Assembly (NCBI GenBank): GCA_033063855.1
Contig: CP093831.1
Span: forward strand, 6,758,001-6,822,000
Length of the DNA stretch: 64,000 nt
Direction: 5' to 3'
Source: Smittia aterrima
Taxonomy: Eukaryota; Arthropoda; Insecta; Diptera; Chironomidae
Shown: positions 25,801 to 39,100 of the stretch, one piece after another
Numbering within the stretch: the first letter of the stretch is position 1
Layout: the number at the start of each line of letters is the position of its first letter
Made by a program: the position numbers and the translations under genes
Notes under the pieces: generated by a model
Databases searched by the model: none
The model's input: the letters and a program-made list of their open reading frames with translations, nothing else
Told to the model about the DNA's origin: nothing

Positions 25801-28800
25801 CTTTGCCTTTATCAGACTTTATGTAAGAATCATAATTAACCACCTATTAGTGCTCAATAAATAAATTAAAAGCTATTGAGACCAGTTATCAGAAGAAATT
25901 TCTTGTCTAGCTGTCGGCAATTACAAGCTTTTTATGATTTTCTGCCCTTTCAACAAAAACATAAACTTCTCTCTCTCTGACTCTTTTTCTGCATCCTCGT
26001 CGTAGATGGTAAAAACAACTGTTGTTCAACGGAAAAATATTTCGAGAAATGATTTTCTTTGCCTCGCTTGTTTCAATAAACAAGTTATGCTTTATCTCTT
26101 CGAGAATGAGATGAGAAAAAAAATCCTTGCCCGAAGGCACAAGCTGTTTGCTCCTTTCGATGGATGAGCGGACAGAGAAGGCGACGAAAGAAAATCTCCG
26201 AATCAAGCAAGCAAATTTCATTGTCAAACATTTTGGAATATTCAGATTAAATTTATGCTCGAGTGGAATGTTGTCGAGGGAATGATCACGCCTTCATATC
26301 AATTTTCTCACTTTTCATCTTACACGGTCGAGTGCGATTCCAGCGGAATCATTATCGTGCCAACAACAGAAACGAGCCCGAGAGAAACAACAACAACCTT
26401 TAAGATAATGGAAAATGTTTCATTTGTTGCGGGCGCCGCCTTTTCTTCGTACGCACTTCTTCTCTTGAGGATGAGGAAGGAGAATGTGCGTGGCAAGCAC
26501 AAGACTTCGAATGCTCTTACGATGCCAGCAAACATATTTCTTCATTCCTCTCGTTTGTGAACGTGTTCATATGAGAAGCACATAATTTATGTGTTTGTAT
26601 TATTTTCGCATAATTTTATCATAAATGTGTATCATCATTATTGTTCCTATTCTATTTCACACTCTTCATCGTGCTTCCAGATGAAGAATAAGAAAGAAAA
26701 CTTCTTCTTTCCCTCCGCACATCATGGTTTTCCTTCGTGTGGAAGCGAAAGGAATAAATTTGGGTCACGAAAGAAGAAACAAACACTCGACTCGAGAACG
26801 ATGAAAAATTCTTCCTCATTCTTTCGAGATTTTCGCATCTCGAAAGGATAAATTGTGATATGAAGCGGCTTTAAAAAGCTTTTCTCAACAACCGGCAAAC
26901 TCCACTTCCTCGTCGTCGTCGTCTTCAATATCAGTGAATGTTTATTTGTCCTACCAGTAAATGGGAGTTTATTGTATAAATGTCGCTACAATAATGTCTG
27001 CGATTCAATTTGGCATGAAGTTATCGTGGGGAGAGAGTGTAAGAGAGAGGGAATGATTAACGATATTAAATGTGATCACTTCGAAAGTTAATTTAATTTA
27101 TAAATCTGAAATCAGTAAGACTTTAAAGTCGAACACTGTCGTCAGTCAATTAAATAAAAGATTTATCAATATTTCAGTCGAACGGATTTAGTAGACAACA
27201 GTAACACGAATGATTTCAATTACCTCACATCAATAATTGTTGACTCCATCGTAATAAAAATTAATTCATTAAAATTAAGCTCAATGGCAAATAATTCAAT
27301 GAATTACACTCATTTCGGTTTAAACAGCAGAAATCATTGCTTTTCAGTCGGCAGAACATCGAGAAAATAATTTAATTAAATATTTTTGCCTTTGTTCAGT
27401 GTCACATTATGGCATATCATTAATATTGCTATTAGCAATAAATGATTTTGAAAACAAAAATCACCGATTTCTCTTCAACCTCCATTAATAGCTTCATGCG
27501 TGAAACACGATACAAGTGCGATGAATGTCATTAACGAAACGTCCCTTGCATTCGTTGAATCATTACGAATATTCAACCACAAATTTATTTGCTGGAATGA
27601 GGAGAAAAAATTTATTTCATAATCTCTTCACCGCGTCGAAAAGCTTTATTAACAAACAACCGAGTCAGCATTTGAGTCGCAATTTGTTACGAACATCCTA
27701 TGGATCGTAAGCCGATCATGATTCCATTATGAACATTAAAGTCTCAGGCGGCGTCAAAAGCTCCCTAAAATCATCCAAAAGACTCTTGTTGACGAGTGTT
27801 GATAATTTCCGAAGAGAATTCATAAAAGCTTCAACGTTTAATGAACTTTGCTTCAATCTCTTCTACAAATACCGAACGACAAAGCAATCAAAACAAACTT
27901 CTTCAGCTTACCATCAGTTTAAGTTTTAATGCGTTCTTTACATGAAGTTGCAGCAATGATCATAAATTTACGAGACATTCGTGAAGTAAGGAAAGGAAGG
28001 AGTGAGGAATGTGCGAGTCCCTGCGAAATGTTTATGTTATAAAACAATAATATTTATTGTCTTATTGTATCTCTCGCTCACTTCCAGCTCTTTCGTAATT
28101 TCCTCAAGACATGTTTATTATTACTCCAGTTTTTCGGCTTTTATGGCGATTGTGTTATGAAAGAAAGGGATTTACGCACAACGAATGGCATTTGAGCATA
28201 TCCTTTCATGCCTTATGAAGTATTCTTTTCGGTTCACTTTGGAGACAGTCGTCGAGTGTGGTCTCAGTCTATTTTCAAGTTTCAAATGCTTCGTGTGTGT
28301 GCTTATTGCTGTTAGGAAGAGAATCAGAAGCAATATGAAGGCAAAGTAAATAAATCTTTCAGAAGTTTAATCTCATTTAATGAAATTCAGACTACGATTT
28401 GCATAATGCTATGAGCAAAGGGTGAGCGAAACGAAATTTTTCAAAAAAAAAACTTCGCTCTCTGCCTCTTCAATGAAAGCTCTTTCAGAAAAGCTCTTAT
28501 GACTTGTGGAAGTGGAATAAAAACAAAAACAGGAGTCAAAGGGAGACGTCTGAAGCATTTTATGCTGTGGTTGGAAATTTACCTCCAACAAACATTTGCT
28601 TGATTAAAATTCTTCTTCCACCCAACAAAAATCGATAAGATCTGTGAATTGTGATGAGAGACATTCAAAAATTTCGCCATTGTCTTTAGAGCTTTCCTTT
28701 TATTTCGATTATTCCAAACCATTAAGCCTTCACATATTATTTCTGCTTAATCTTGAGAAATATTTATCATTGTCTCTTTAATAAGATTATTCAAACTCGG

Positions 28801-31800
28801 GAAATTTGAAATGTTGCTGTCACTGTTTTCTCTCGATCAGCATTCATTCAAGAATCGATGCCTTAAGTGTAAAAGTGGAAATCCTTTCTAACAAATTCAT
28901 TTCCTAACCTAAGCGAGCATATCGTATCCGTTCCGTTCTTTTGAAATATAAGGCGACGGAGACGAAAGTAAGTGAATGAATAAAGATCTGCTGCCTTTCA
29001 CTGGAAAATACTCGGAAGCCCAAAGCATCAATCAAAATGTATAGATTTTTCGGAGCTTTTCACACATCCCCTCTCCTCTCCGGAACGAGATCTTTCATCA
29101 TAAAAAGAAAGGCCCGAATAAAAAATCCCTTGAAAGGAGACGCTAAGGAAAGCACACCACACACTTCATTACAAACAATTTATATATCATTAGGACAACA
29201 TTATATGAATGGCACTCGAGCACGAAGGAAAATATTTTTTTTTTTCTCTTAAAAATGATGATAGCTCATGATAGATCTTGTTGAAGGGGAAGCTAGAAAA
29301 ACTCGTATGCGAAGGCGGGTAAGCGGAAGACGGAAATGAAATAATGCTTTAAACTCATCGCTTCGTGTGTGGGAAATGAGAAAACTGGTCTGAGCATCCA
29401 AGGCAACTCATTTATTTCACTTTCGATTGTTCAGCTTTCTTTAAGCCTTTTTTCGGATTCCGTGCTGGATTCACATGTATCGACATGATTGATTTATTTA
29501 TTCGGAACGAACAAGTCTTGAATGGAAAACAGCGCGAGCTCTCACATACTCGCACGGGAAAATGTAAAACCAGAATTTCCTTGGAGACAAGTAAGGAAAG
29601 AAAATTATTGGAAAATATCTTTCGAGTTCCTTCTCAATGTTCAGGGAAAATCCGAGAATTTGCAGAAGGAAAATATTTCATTTCCTCTGCAACTTATAAT
29701 GAAAATTCCATCGTCGCAAGAATAATTCTTTCACGGATATTCATCCGATACACAGTCGACACCAGTTTCCATTAAACTACATTTCTTCTCTCAACTCACG
29801 TCGTGTAAGCGATGCAACGAATGCCGTGCAGTAATTTCGTAATTACAACCGAGATTTTCATTTCAATATTGTTTTAATTTGGAGGTTGCAAATGTTTTTC
29901 CTGCCAATACCAAAATGGACGAGAAAAGGGAGAGATAGGAATGTCGAGAGAACACATTTAATCTGAGCATACAAAGATTTTCCATTAGAATTTACAAGAA
30001 TTTCAAATTCCCACATATTGAGAAAATTGTGCAAGCAAACTCAACCATCCGAGCTCAATTTTACTCTTTCAATCATTTCAACAATAAGATAAAATGCCTG
30101 GAATTCTCAATTAGTTAAGCTTAAAGAAACATATTCTTTTTTTGGCTTGCGCTGATCACTCATCTAGGATTCATTCAATTCAATTATAAAACATTTCATT
30201 ATCACGGGAAAATCTATAAATGTTGAAATGGTGGAAAAAAGTGAAATCCCTTTGTAGGGAATATTGAAATCAAGATTAAGCTTAACTTGGTTTATGAAGC
30301 TAGCGGCTTTTCCTAGTCTCTCATAAATTTTAATCAACATTAACAAGATAAATTCATTGGCGAGTTGGGTTGGATGAACATCAAGAAAAAATCAAAACCG
30401 CAAATTCTAATCGCGTCAGTGAAAAAAATATCAGGCAACGGACTCGAGATCAATGAGACTTTAAAGTTTAAAAAGCAGCAAGTCATTAAAATAAAGTCTT
30501 AAAATTCACTGAAAGGATTCACTGAAAGGCGTTTTTTTGTATTAAAGTTGATTGAATCAAGAAGCTTTTGTAATTCTTTTAAATTGCTACAAAAAAACGA
30601 AAATATTAAAAAATGTTACTTGACTTTCCGCTTTCTCTCATTTTTTATGTCTTTGAATATTTAATAGAAGCTTCTGCAAGCAGAGTGAAAAGAAAGCGCA
30701 AGGGAAGAACTGAAAATGAGACTTCGTATCGCTCAACTCGAATAAAAAGTAAAACTTTGGCACAAGCAAATAATTTATTGTATAATGGAGGCACCTGGTA
30801 CGTTTCCATGCTTCACTCGTTTCCGCCACCCCCTACTCCCCTTGTCGCATCGTAGAAACGACTTTGCCGTCTTCACAAAATGAATTTTTCATTATTTTTA
30901 TTTTCTATTTTATTTATGATTGTTTGCCGTAGAAAAGTTTTTTTTTAAATCCAACACAACAACTTTTCTCTCTTCTCATTTTCGTCTCGTATGTCGCGGA
31001 ACAACTAAATTTTCCGCAAAATCACTCGCGTCAAGCGCTAAATTTCCACTGCAAAGTTGAGTGAAAACAATTCGCAAGATTCACTGGTGAATGAAAAGTT
31101 TAATTCTATAATTAAACGAATAAAGAATGCAGTAAAGTTAATTATGGCGAAGAGAGAGAGAAGAAAAGTTTATGATGTCGAGTGCATATGAGGTAGAATA
31201 ATTTTTCCCAGGAAGTTTCACCTCAATTGTTCTCAGGGTTTAAATTTTAATTTTGAAGTAGAGCTTCTTGTTGCAAACTTCTCCGTGTTTTGCAAATTAA
31301 TTTCATGTGGCAAACCTGCTAAACGACCCCCAATCACCTTCAAACATATGGCACTCGCCTTCCTTCCTTCCCTAGTTAGAAAGAAGCATCGTGAGTTTCT
31401 AGAACAAAACTAATAATCATTCGTTATAAACCTTGGTATAGTAATTGCAAGGAAACGAAAACTTTCCCATCTTTAAATGTTTACGAGGACGAGAGGAAAA
31501 TAGAAGTGAGAGCAGCTCTCGTAAAAGACTTTCATAGTCAGAATACTTAAGTGGGGAGAACATAAAGGATTATTTTGTGCTTCACTTAGTTTTTTGTGAT
31601 AATATTTCTTTCGAAAGTTCAATTGCACACAATGAACGTCTAAGCTTCTCGAGGAAAAACATCTGATTTAATGATTTCCTTATTTCTTCTCTCAATTGAT
31701 ATTTCTCGAGATTTCTTTCATTTCCGTCTCCTCTCTGTGCATAAGTGCCATTGAATCTGTGTCAAACGGTTCGTATCCGAAGCGCAATTTTCGCATACAT

Positions 31801-32848
31801 TTTTTTTTACTTCCCATCACCTCTCGTTGCATATATGCAAAAAGATTTTGTCGTTTTTAAAAATTCCTTCGAGAGCGAAAAACGATTTTAAGCTCGCTGT
31901 AATGATGTGCTTCTGAACGGAAGAGCTATAAGAATAACTATGAGCAATTTGGGAGGGAATAAGGCGGAAAACTTATTGCTGCTCTCTGATCGTTTGTTTT
32001 TCCAGGTGATGTGACAATTTTTGATCCGCTCGTCTGTCGAGTTGAGTGCTAAGTAGAAATTCCACGTCGATGAGCTTTCGAGATGATGACAAAGAAAATT
32101 GTGAGTTGCAAACTGGAACGAAATCAATTTCTTGAATTTAGAGAAGCACTTTGATTTCTTTAATGTTTGCGGTGCTCATGATAAAACGAAACAAGCTCAC
32201 AAAAGCTGAAATAGCTCGAATGAATAATTCTGTTGGTTCTTTTCTTCGACGAAGCTTTTCTCTGTTTGTGATTTTCTGCTTCTGAGTTCGAGTGATGCGA
32301 CTGCCGTAGACCCTCATGATTGATGATACTTTGATTGTTCACGATTATGTAGAGCTTTGCTCTCCCATTTTCTGTTATTCAAAGAACGTGCAAATACGGA
32401 AAATGATATTTTCTCTCGTTTCTTGCCATTCGACTTCAAGCCTAAGCGAATCCCTTTTTTACTCAACGTCACTCTCTACAATTCCGTTTGCCTTCACTCA
32501 TTCACTCACTCTACTAAAGATTTTTTCCTTCTTTCCATCTCGAGGATGTAACCTTCGTCGAGATGTAAATATTTGAACATTTTTGAACGCTGAAGCTCAA
32601 AGGATTTCACAGGAGTCTTCAAAAAGAATCTTTTTGATGGCACAAGAATTATGATTTGTGAGCGACGACGAAGTGGAGATTAAACTCCACTGCGTGCATG
32701 ATAAATTATCGCGTTCGCAGTATGCGAAGTCGTGATGATGAGAGCATCGAGCGAGGAACACGAGATCCTTTAATCATTCTAATGGATTTTAAATTCAAGA
32801 GCATTTTCGAATTTTAATTCAATTTCTTTTCTTTTTTTATCGTTTCAG
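22823..32848. other. Long non-coding stretch upstream of kirre; no firm gene
   Basis: Ten kilobases, probably intergenic or a long 5' intron of kirre (known fly kirre genes have very long 5' introns). It holds a CGT triplet run (about 26909-26922) and weak candidate frames at 25056-25277 (plus) and 26324-26535 (minus). Long non-coding DNA of this kind next to a developmental receptor commonly carries enhancers, but none can be pinpointed. Confidence 0.4.
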
Positions 32849-33021
32849 GATAACAAGCCAACATTATAATCAATATCGTCATCAACTCCAATAGCCAAGG
32901 ATGCTGTTGAATTTTTATTAAACACTCACACACAACGATCGACCTGAAACTGTGTGTCATCTCGATTAGTCCCCGAGAAAAATATGCTTGAATCGATTTC
33001 GAACATACTCGTGATAGTAAA
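32849..33021 (+). other. kirre: 5' untranslated part of the first coding exon of kirre
   Basis: A strong acceptor (pyrimidine tract ending TTTCAG at 32843-32848) opens an exon that runs without interruption into the kirre start codon at 33022, whose context is GTAAAATG. This implies at least one more 5' non-coding exon upstream. Its position is not certain; 4921-4973 and 21702-21726 are weak candidates. The leader holds two upstream ORFs, listed separately. Confidence 0.6.
32901..32921 (+). promoter_or_regulatory. Upstream ORF 1 in the kirre leader (6 codons)
   Basis: An ATG with A at -3 is followed by five sense codons and TAA, wholly inside the kirre leader and 100 nt before the main start. 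It may reduce initiation at the main start. This is inference; no conservation could be checked. Confidence 0.4.
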
Positions 33022-33064
33022 ATGTTCTCAATTACTCGTGTCTTGTTTTTTACACTGCATATAA
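32984..33064 (+). promoter_or_regulatory. Upstream ORF 2 overlapping the kirre start codon (26 codons)
   Basis: The ATG at 32984 opens a frame different from that of kirre, runs across the kirre ATG at 33022, and ends at TAA 33062-33064 inside the signal-peptide codons. A ribosome that uses it cannot simply reinitiate at the main start, so kirre translation would depend on leaky scanning or an alternative leader. Confidence 0.4.
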
Positions 33065-36000
33065 CAGTATTGCTTCAACAATCATTTGCCGTTGGAGTTT
33101 CCCGACAAAACAATGGCAATACTCATGAAAAGTTTGGGCAACGATTTGCAATGGAGCCTCAAGATCAGACCGCAGTCGTTGGCTCAAGAGTGACGCTGCC
33201 ATGTCGAATTGTGGCAAAGTCTGGTCAACTGCAATGGACCAAAGATGATTTTGGCCTCGGTGAGCATCGTAATCTAAGTGGTTTCGAACGATACTCGATG
33301 GTCGGAAGCGATGAGGAAGGTGACTTCTCCCTCGACATTTTTCCAGTTATGCTTGATGATGATGCAACTTATCAATGTCAAGTTGGACCTGGACGAAGTA
33401 AGTTACTTAAATATTTGATGCTTTGTAATTTGATTACTTCATGTTCTCCCTTTCCTTAGGAACTCCACCGATTCGTTCTCGTAAAGCCAAACTCACAATT
33501 CTCGTTCCACCAGACAATCCAAAAATCACTCAAGGCAATCACATTCTTACAACAGAAGACCGTGAAATTGAGCTTGAGTGCGTATCAAAAGGAGGAAAGC
33601 CGCCAGCTGAAATTACGTGGGTTGACGGCCTTGGCAATGTTTTAAAGGATGGAGTGGAATATCTCCATCAACAAATGGAGAACTCAAAGCTTTTTGAAGC
33701 TCGGTCGATATTAAAATTTATTCCTAAGAAAGAACATCACAACACAACAATCACATGTCAAGCGCAGAATACTGCCGATCGAACATACAAATCTGCAAGA
33801 CTGAAGTTCGAAGTTAAGTTCGCACCAAAAGTGTCAGTGTCAGTAATAAGCGGAGCTTTAGCAAATGGACGAATTCAGGAAGGAGCTGAAGTTCGTCTCG
33901 CTTGCCATGCTGAAGCTAATCCTAGTGAAGTCTATTTTAAGTGGTACATCAATGACAATAAAATCACTGGAGATCATTCCACCGAGCTCATCATTCCAAA
34001 CATCACACGAGAATTTCATGACTCCATCGTCAAGTGTGAAGTGTCAAATGTTGTTGGAAAGAGCATGGACAGTGAGACACTTGACATAAGCTACGCTCCA
34101 ATCTTCAAAACTCGTCCACAATCGATAGAAGCAGATGAAGGAAGTATCGTGACATTGACATGTGATGTCGATGGAAATCCTGCTCCAGAAATTGTTTGGA
34201 TATTCGATGGCCTTGATCGGGTAAGAGAACTCTTCCCATTTATTTTTTTCGAGATATAATTCATTCTCTTCCCACAACAGGTCGTAAGTACATCGACGAA
34301 CTACACAATTGTTGTTTCACAAGACACCATCGGTCGATATTTATGTAAAGCATCTGTTCCGGGCTTCCCTGACATCGCCGAGCAAGCAACGGTCTACCTC
34401 AAAGGTCCGCCAGCAATCACATCATCGCGTCGACAGTTTGCAACGCCAGGTGAAACACTTCGAGTCGAATGCATCGCATTTTCAATACCACGAGCACGTC
34501 ATGTCAGTTGGACATTCAACGGAAGGGAAATCAACAGCACCTTTGAGGACGACTTCACATTACAGGAAGATCAACTTCCGTATGGAATTAAATCGACACT
34601 GGTTGTACGGCAGAGTGCAATGAAACATTTCGGCCGATATAATTGTACCGTAATTAATGATTACGGTTATGATATCCTGGAAATTGAATTAAATGGCGAA
34701 AGCAAGTGTAAGTTATAGTGTCATAGGAAATAATTTTAATTTGTAGAGAGAGAGAGCTTTCTAAGCCAAGCTAAATTTAATATTCCGAAAAAGAGATGAG
34801 AGAAGAGTGAAACTAAATTTGCAGCACTTATAAAGGTGCATCCGTGAACGAGCTCGTTTCTCGGTTTTATCTTCTGGATTTATGCTGCCATTAGAGACTG
34901 TAAAATTATCATAATTCAACATTAATTCTCATTTCTCCTTGCAGATAACTCGCAGCTATTTTTCATATGCTTCGGTGGCGCAATATCCTTCGTATTTTTA
35001 ATCATACTCGTACTTGTTTGGCTCATGTGCATGAAGAAGACGAAGAAGAAGTTGCCGCCAGCTGATGTCATACCGGAGCATAGTTACATGGGCAAAGGTT
35101 GCAAAGAGAGCGATTGCTCATCGAATAAAAGTGATATGAAGATTAATCGAGAGAATGAGTATCTGGAGACGTGTTCTGCCAACGACCTCAGTGCCACAAA
35201 GATCCCATTGAACACATTTGGTGTATCGTTGGCTGGTCCCATTCCCGACTTTAGGTAAACAATCAAAAGACCTTTATCGATTTTTCCTTGAACTCAAAGA
35301 GCTCAAAGAGTCCCACATCGACAACACAATCTTTAATTAAATATTTATTCCTTCCAGATACTCGGGAGATTTTACAGACTCGTTTGGACATTTGCAAACC
35401 ACGAAACTGGGACTGAACAACAATGGTTACATTCCATACGTCGATTACAATCGAGATTATACGCCACCGCCAAGCCTAACTCTTAACCATGTCAAACCAA
35501 CACACACAAGTTTATCCAACCATTTAATCATTGGCACATCAACCGCAGCGCCAACCATTACTTCTGCATCGATTGTTGGCATCACAACTGGATCGATAAC
35601 GAATGGAACTTACAGTCTGACAAGGAATCGTCCGATCGATCGATTGAACAACGGCTTGCCCATAGGAATGGCCTCGATGCAGAACGGGATGATAAATAGT
35701 AAGTAGAATGATGTCAGAAAACTTTTCGAGCGTTTTAATTGAATTGAATTTTTTTTTTCTCTCTTTTCCGCAAATCTAGATCACAATTCTCTTCTGAACA
35801 TTGATCCGCGTTACGCGGCAACTTATGGCAATCCCTACTTGAAGCAAAACCATTCACCACTTATCATAACGTCAAATACAGCTAATCCAGCAGTGACGCC
35901 CGCCCCGCCACCATATTCAGGATCGAGGGGTAGCAACAGTAATAGCAGCTTCTCGTCATCCACCACGATCTCAAATTTAAATGGTGGCAGTGTCGTTGGC

Positions 36001-36108
36001 ATCGGAGCAAACTTAAATGGCTCAATGGCGAGTCAGACTCCGAGTCCAAGTGGACAGTTCATCGTACCAGCGAATTCCAAAGTTGGTGGCTTAGCGACGC
36101 ATGTTTAA
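33022..36108 (+). CDS. kirre: Kirre/Roughest-family Ig-domain cell adhesion receptor, six coding exons, 847 aa
   Basis: Exons are 33022-33397, 33460-34220, 34281-34707, 34945-35254, 35358-35698 and 35780-36108. All junctions are GT-AG and the phases chain exactly to 847 codons plus TAA. Seen in the product: a signal peptide (about 1-23), five Ig domains with cysteine pairs C61/C119, C166/C225, C274/C318, C360/C401 and C443/C501 and tryptophans W72, W179, W287, W372 and W456, one transmembrane helix (about 526-550), and a roughly 297-residue tail. The tail carries the PADVI motif just inside the membrane, tyrosine-rich YIPYVDY (649-655), PRYAATYGNPYL (748-759), a Ser/Asn/Gly-rich stretch, and C-terminal THV, a PDZ-binding type end. 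Known for the family: homophilic and heterophilic adhesion with Sns/Hibris nephrin-type partners in myoblast fusion, nephrocyte junctions and eye patterning. Domain 1 reads Roughest-like, but domains 4-5 (for example RARHVSWTFNG) match Kirre best, so kirre is preferred. Introns are only 60-237 nt. Confidence 0.93.
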
Positions 36109-36148
36109 GTGAAAAAAAATTGTAAATTGCATAATCATAGGTCAAAGA

Positions 36149-36154
36149 ATTAAA
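36149..36154 (+). terminator. Possible poly(A) signal of kirre (ATTAAA)
   Basis: An ATTAAA hexamer lies 41 nt after the kirre stop and is followed by a T- and GT-rich stretch (about 36164-36184). That would give a very short 3' untranslated region. A canonical AATAAA at 37223-37228 is a more distal alternative, and nothing in the sequence decides between them. Confidence 0.3.
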
Positions 36155-39100
36155 AGAATCATCGTTGTCCTTCGAATTTTTGTCCGGGCCGCTTATTGAA
36201 CGCGCTCGCGAGTTCAAATCTGTCATAACTAAAATCCCAGCTCGTCAACCTTTTTCATTCTCATGCTTTACCCTCGACATGTAAATATCCAGCGAATCAA
36301 ATTTTAATTTTTCCATATTAATTTTAATCCCGATTTTGATACGAAAATCCAGTTGCGCAATCCTCCTGTTCGGACGGAGAGGAAGAGAGAGAGAAAGCCT
36401 AGGATTATTTTTTCCATTATAGAAGATAAATCATGAAGATTTTTTGATTAAATGTGGCCTTAAACGACATTGAAACCCATTGAATAATGAACTACAACCA
36501 TCGCTTCGAACATGTTAAAGCTGCTTTAATTTAATTATAACTCGACTCTAATGCATAATTGAACGAAGAATGTAAAACGCCTGAGCTAAAGTAGAAACAA
36601 GAAAAAAACTTAAACTTAAACGCTGAAAAAGTTCTAAAGAGAAATTTAATTTTAAGTTCTTCATCAATATTCTTTCGCTGAAAAAAACTTTCGCTAACGT
36701 CAGTGAAATTAAATTTGTCTCTCGACTTTGCATTTGCCAGACTACTTCAATACTCATTAAGTGAAAGCAGCTTTTTATCAGCTTTCACATTCCTGGCTTT
36801 ATTTGTTCTGTTCTGCGAAATTCATTTGCATTAATTTTCTCCCGTGAGAAGCTCCCCAGTTATGTTTAATGTGAATTAACTGTATGAGCAACTTTAACGA
36901 TCAACGAGGATTTCTCTTTCAACGCGATAAAAAAACAAAAACTGAAATTTAATTTATGAATATTAAATCTTTTCCATTTAGTGTTCAATATTAATTGCAA
37001 AAATATTCTCACTTTAACATTTTATTCCTCCTGCTCTGATTTCCAGTGTAGAGGAGAAAGAAATTCTTCCAAATTTTTCTCGAAAGAAAATTCACGAGTA
37101 TTCGCTTCATCTTCTTTAATTGTCAGTGCTTCTCGAGCTTGTGCAATCATTTGACCATTTTGTTTGAAGATATCTCAAGCTCGGGAGTCACTGCGTTAGA
37201 AGAAAATGATAAAAGAAAAATCAATAAAGTGTTTTGACTGATGTAGATTTAAAATTGAAAAAAGAAATCAATAAGAAAACGTCTTATATACAAGAAAGCA
37301 GTTTTGATTTAGCTAGAGATTAGTACATAAGAGTTCTTTTGAGAGAAGGTTGGAGAGGCATATTTTGATGAGATAAGCAGTCGAAAGATATATCTAGCCA
37401 AAAATCTATAATCGCGATACAGAAATGCTTTAAATGAAATTTTCATCGATCATTCAGTTTGTCGTCTTTCACTGAATATTTTTTATTATCAGTCAATGAA
37501 ATCTCTTGCATTGTTGTTTGGAATATCAGTGAAAGTCACTGAAAGTATAAGCCACCAAGACCACGCAGTCAAATCTAAGCGAAAGCGGTCAACGAAGAAT
37601 TATTCTCATTTCCGCTGTTTTTGATCAGCGATTGAACTTTTGTAAAATATGTTTAAAAATAAAATTTCGTTTGATATGATAAGTTTTTCAAAATGTTTAG
37701 TTCAATAAAACGAATGAGTCAACACGAATAGTTGAAAAAGTAAAAACAAAGTTTGTTTGTCCCAATCCAAGTTTTCTTTTTCAGCTTGAACAGAGAAAAT
37801 TTCTTCTTTCAACCCTTTCTTGTCATAAAGTCATGGAGACATTTACATCAATTGACCTGGAAAAAGTCTGACAAAGGAATTACTTCTAGGACTTGATGAA
37901 GGTAAAAATACCTCAGCGACTTTTAGCTTTTGCATTTCTCAACTTCAAACGAGATAGATATTTCTGCGTTAACTTTCTCATGTCAAACTGCAAAGTTTAT
38001 GATGCGGAATGTGAAAAATCGAAGTAGGAAAAGTTTTAGAATTGTCTCTGTACTTAAAGCTGAGCATTCTTTGTGTATTCTCTGAAAAGAACCTAACAAC
38101 AGAATGTCAAGTTCTATAAACAAAGCAAGATCTCAACGGATGTCTACATAAACAAGCGAATTTATCTTCGACATAACGCAAATATTTTTCCCTGTCAATT
38201 TGATTTCAAATCTTAATCAGATTTAATTTCCGTTACAGTAACAATGCTTTAAACGGATGAAATATTATCGAGGATGAAAGTGACAAGGGTTCGAAACGAA
38301 TTACGAAGCTGTTGAATATCTTACGTAATTATGTGAGTTTCGTCCATTCGCACGTTATCGGATGATAAGAAAATTTAAAGGAAACATGAGCGAAGGAAAT
38401 GTTTCCAGACTTACTTGACGAAGTTTCACCTCAACGTTTCAGTTTGTGCGGTGAAAAGAAAAAAAGTTTTCCCAAACTTCAAGCGTTGTTATGTCGCCAC
38501 TAGCTCTTATGCTAAAGTTATACGTTGAACAAAGGATGTGAAGAATGAAGAAGGTTGAATATCTTCTCCGATATTTGCTTGGATCAATTAACTAATAGGA
38601 AAATTTTGAGACTTTAACTAACGAGGAACTACTGTGTATCAAGTTTCTGCCAATGAAAAGAAAACTTATTTCAATAGAAGAACAAAAAAGGTTGAATTTG
38701 CTTAGATATTTTAGAGCAAACTTCATTACTTCTTCTTCTTCTTCGATTTGCAAAGAAACTAACCGGATGCTTTAGAAAGTCGAGAATAAATTGTCTGTAC
38801 CTTCAACTCATCTCCGCTACACAAATTTCATTAGCATCTACAACATAAAAATCTTGAAGCAAAATGAGCTTTGAAAGCTCGTGAAGCTTTTTATTTGAGA
38901 TCAATTGATGGCAACACTCGCGAATGAAAGCTGTCACTTTGCTGAAGGCTGCGTTGCTATTAAAGGGAAAGCAAAACAAAAGCCAAACGGTGACATTATC
39001 GCAAAATGTGGAATTGCGAGGGAAGGAAATAACACATCGCGTTTTCAACTCAACCCACAACTCAACCCCAAGAAGCAAAACAGAAGTAAAAAGCCTTGGA

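Noticed and set aside
33865..34277. Alternative-frame ORFs inside the kirre exons
   Set aside because: Shadows of the Ig-domain coding frame.
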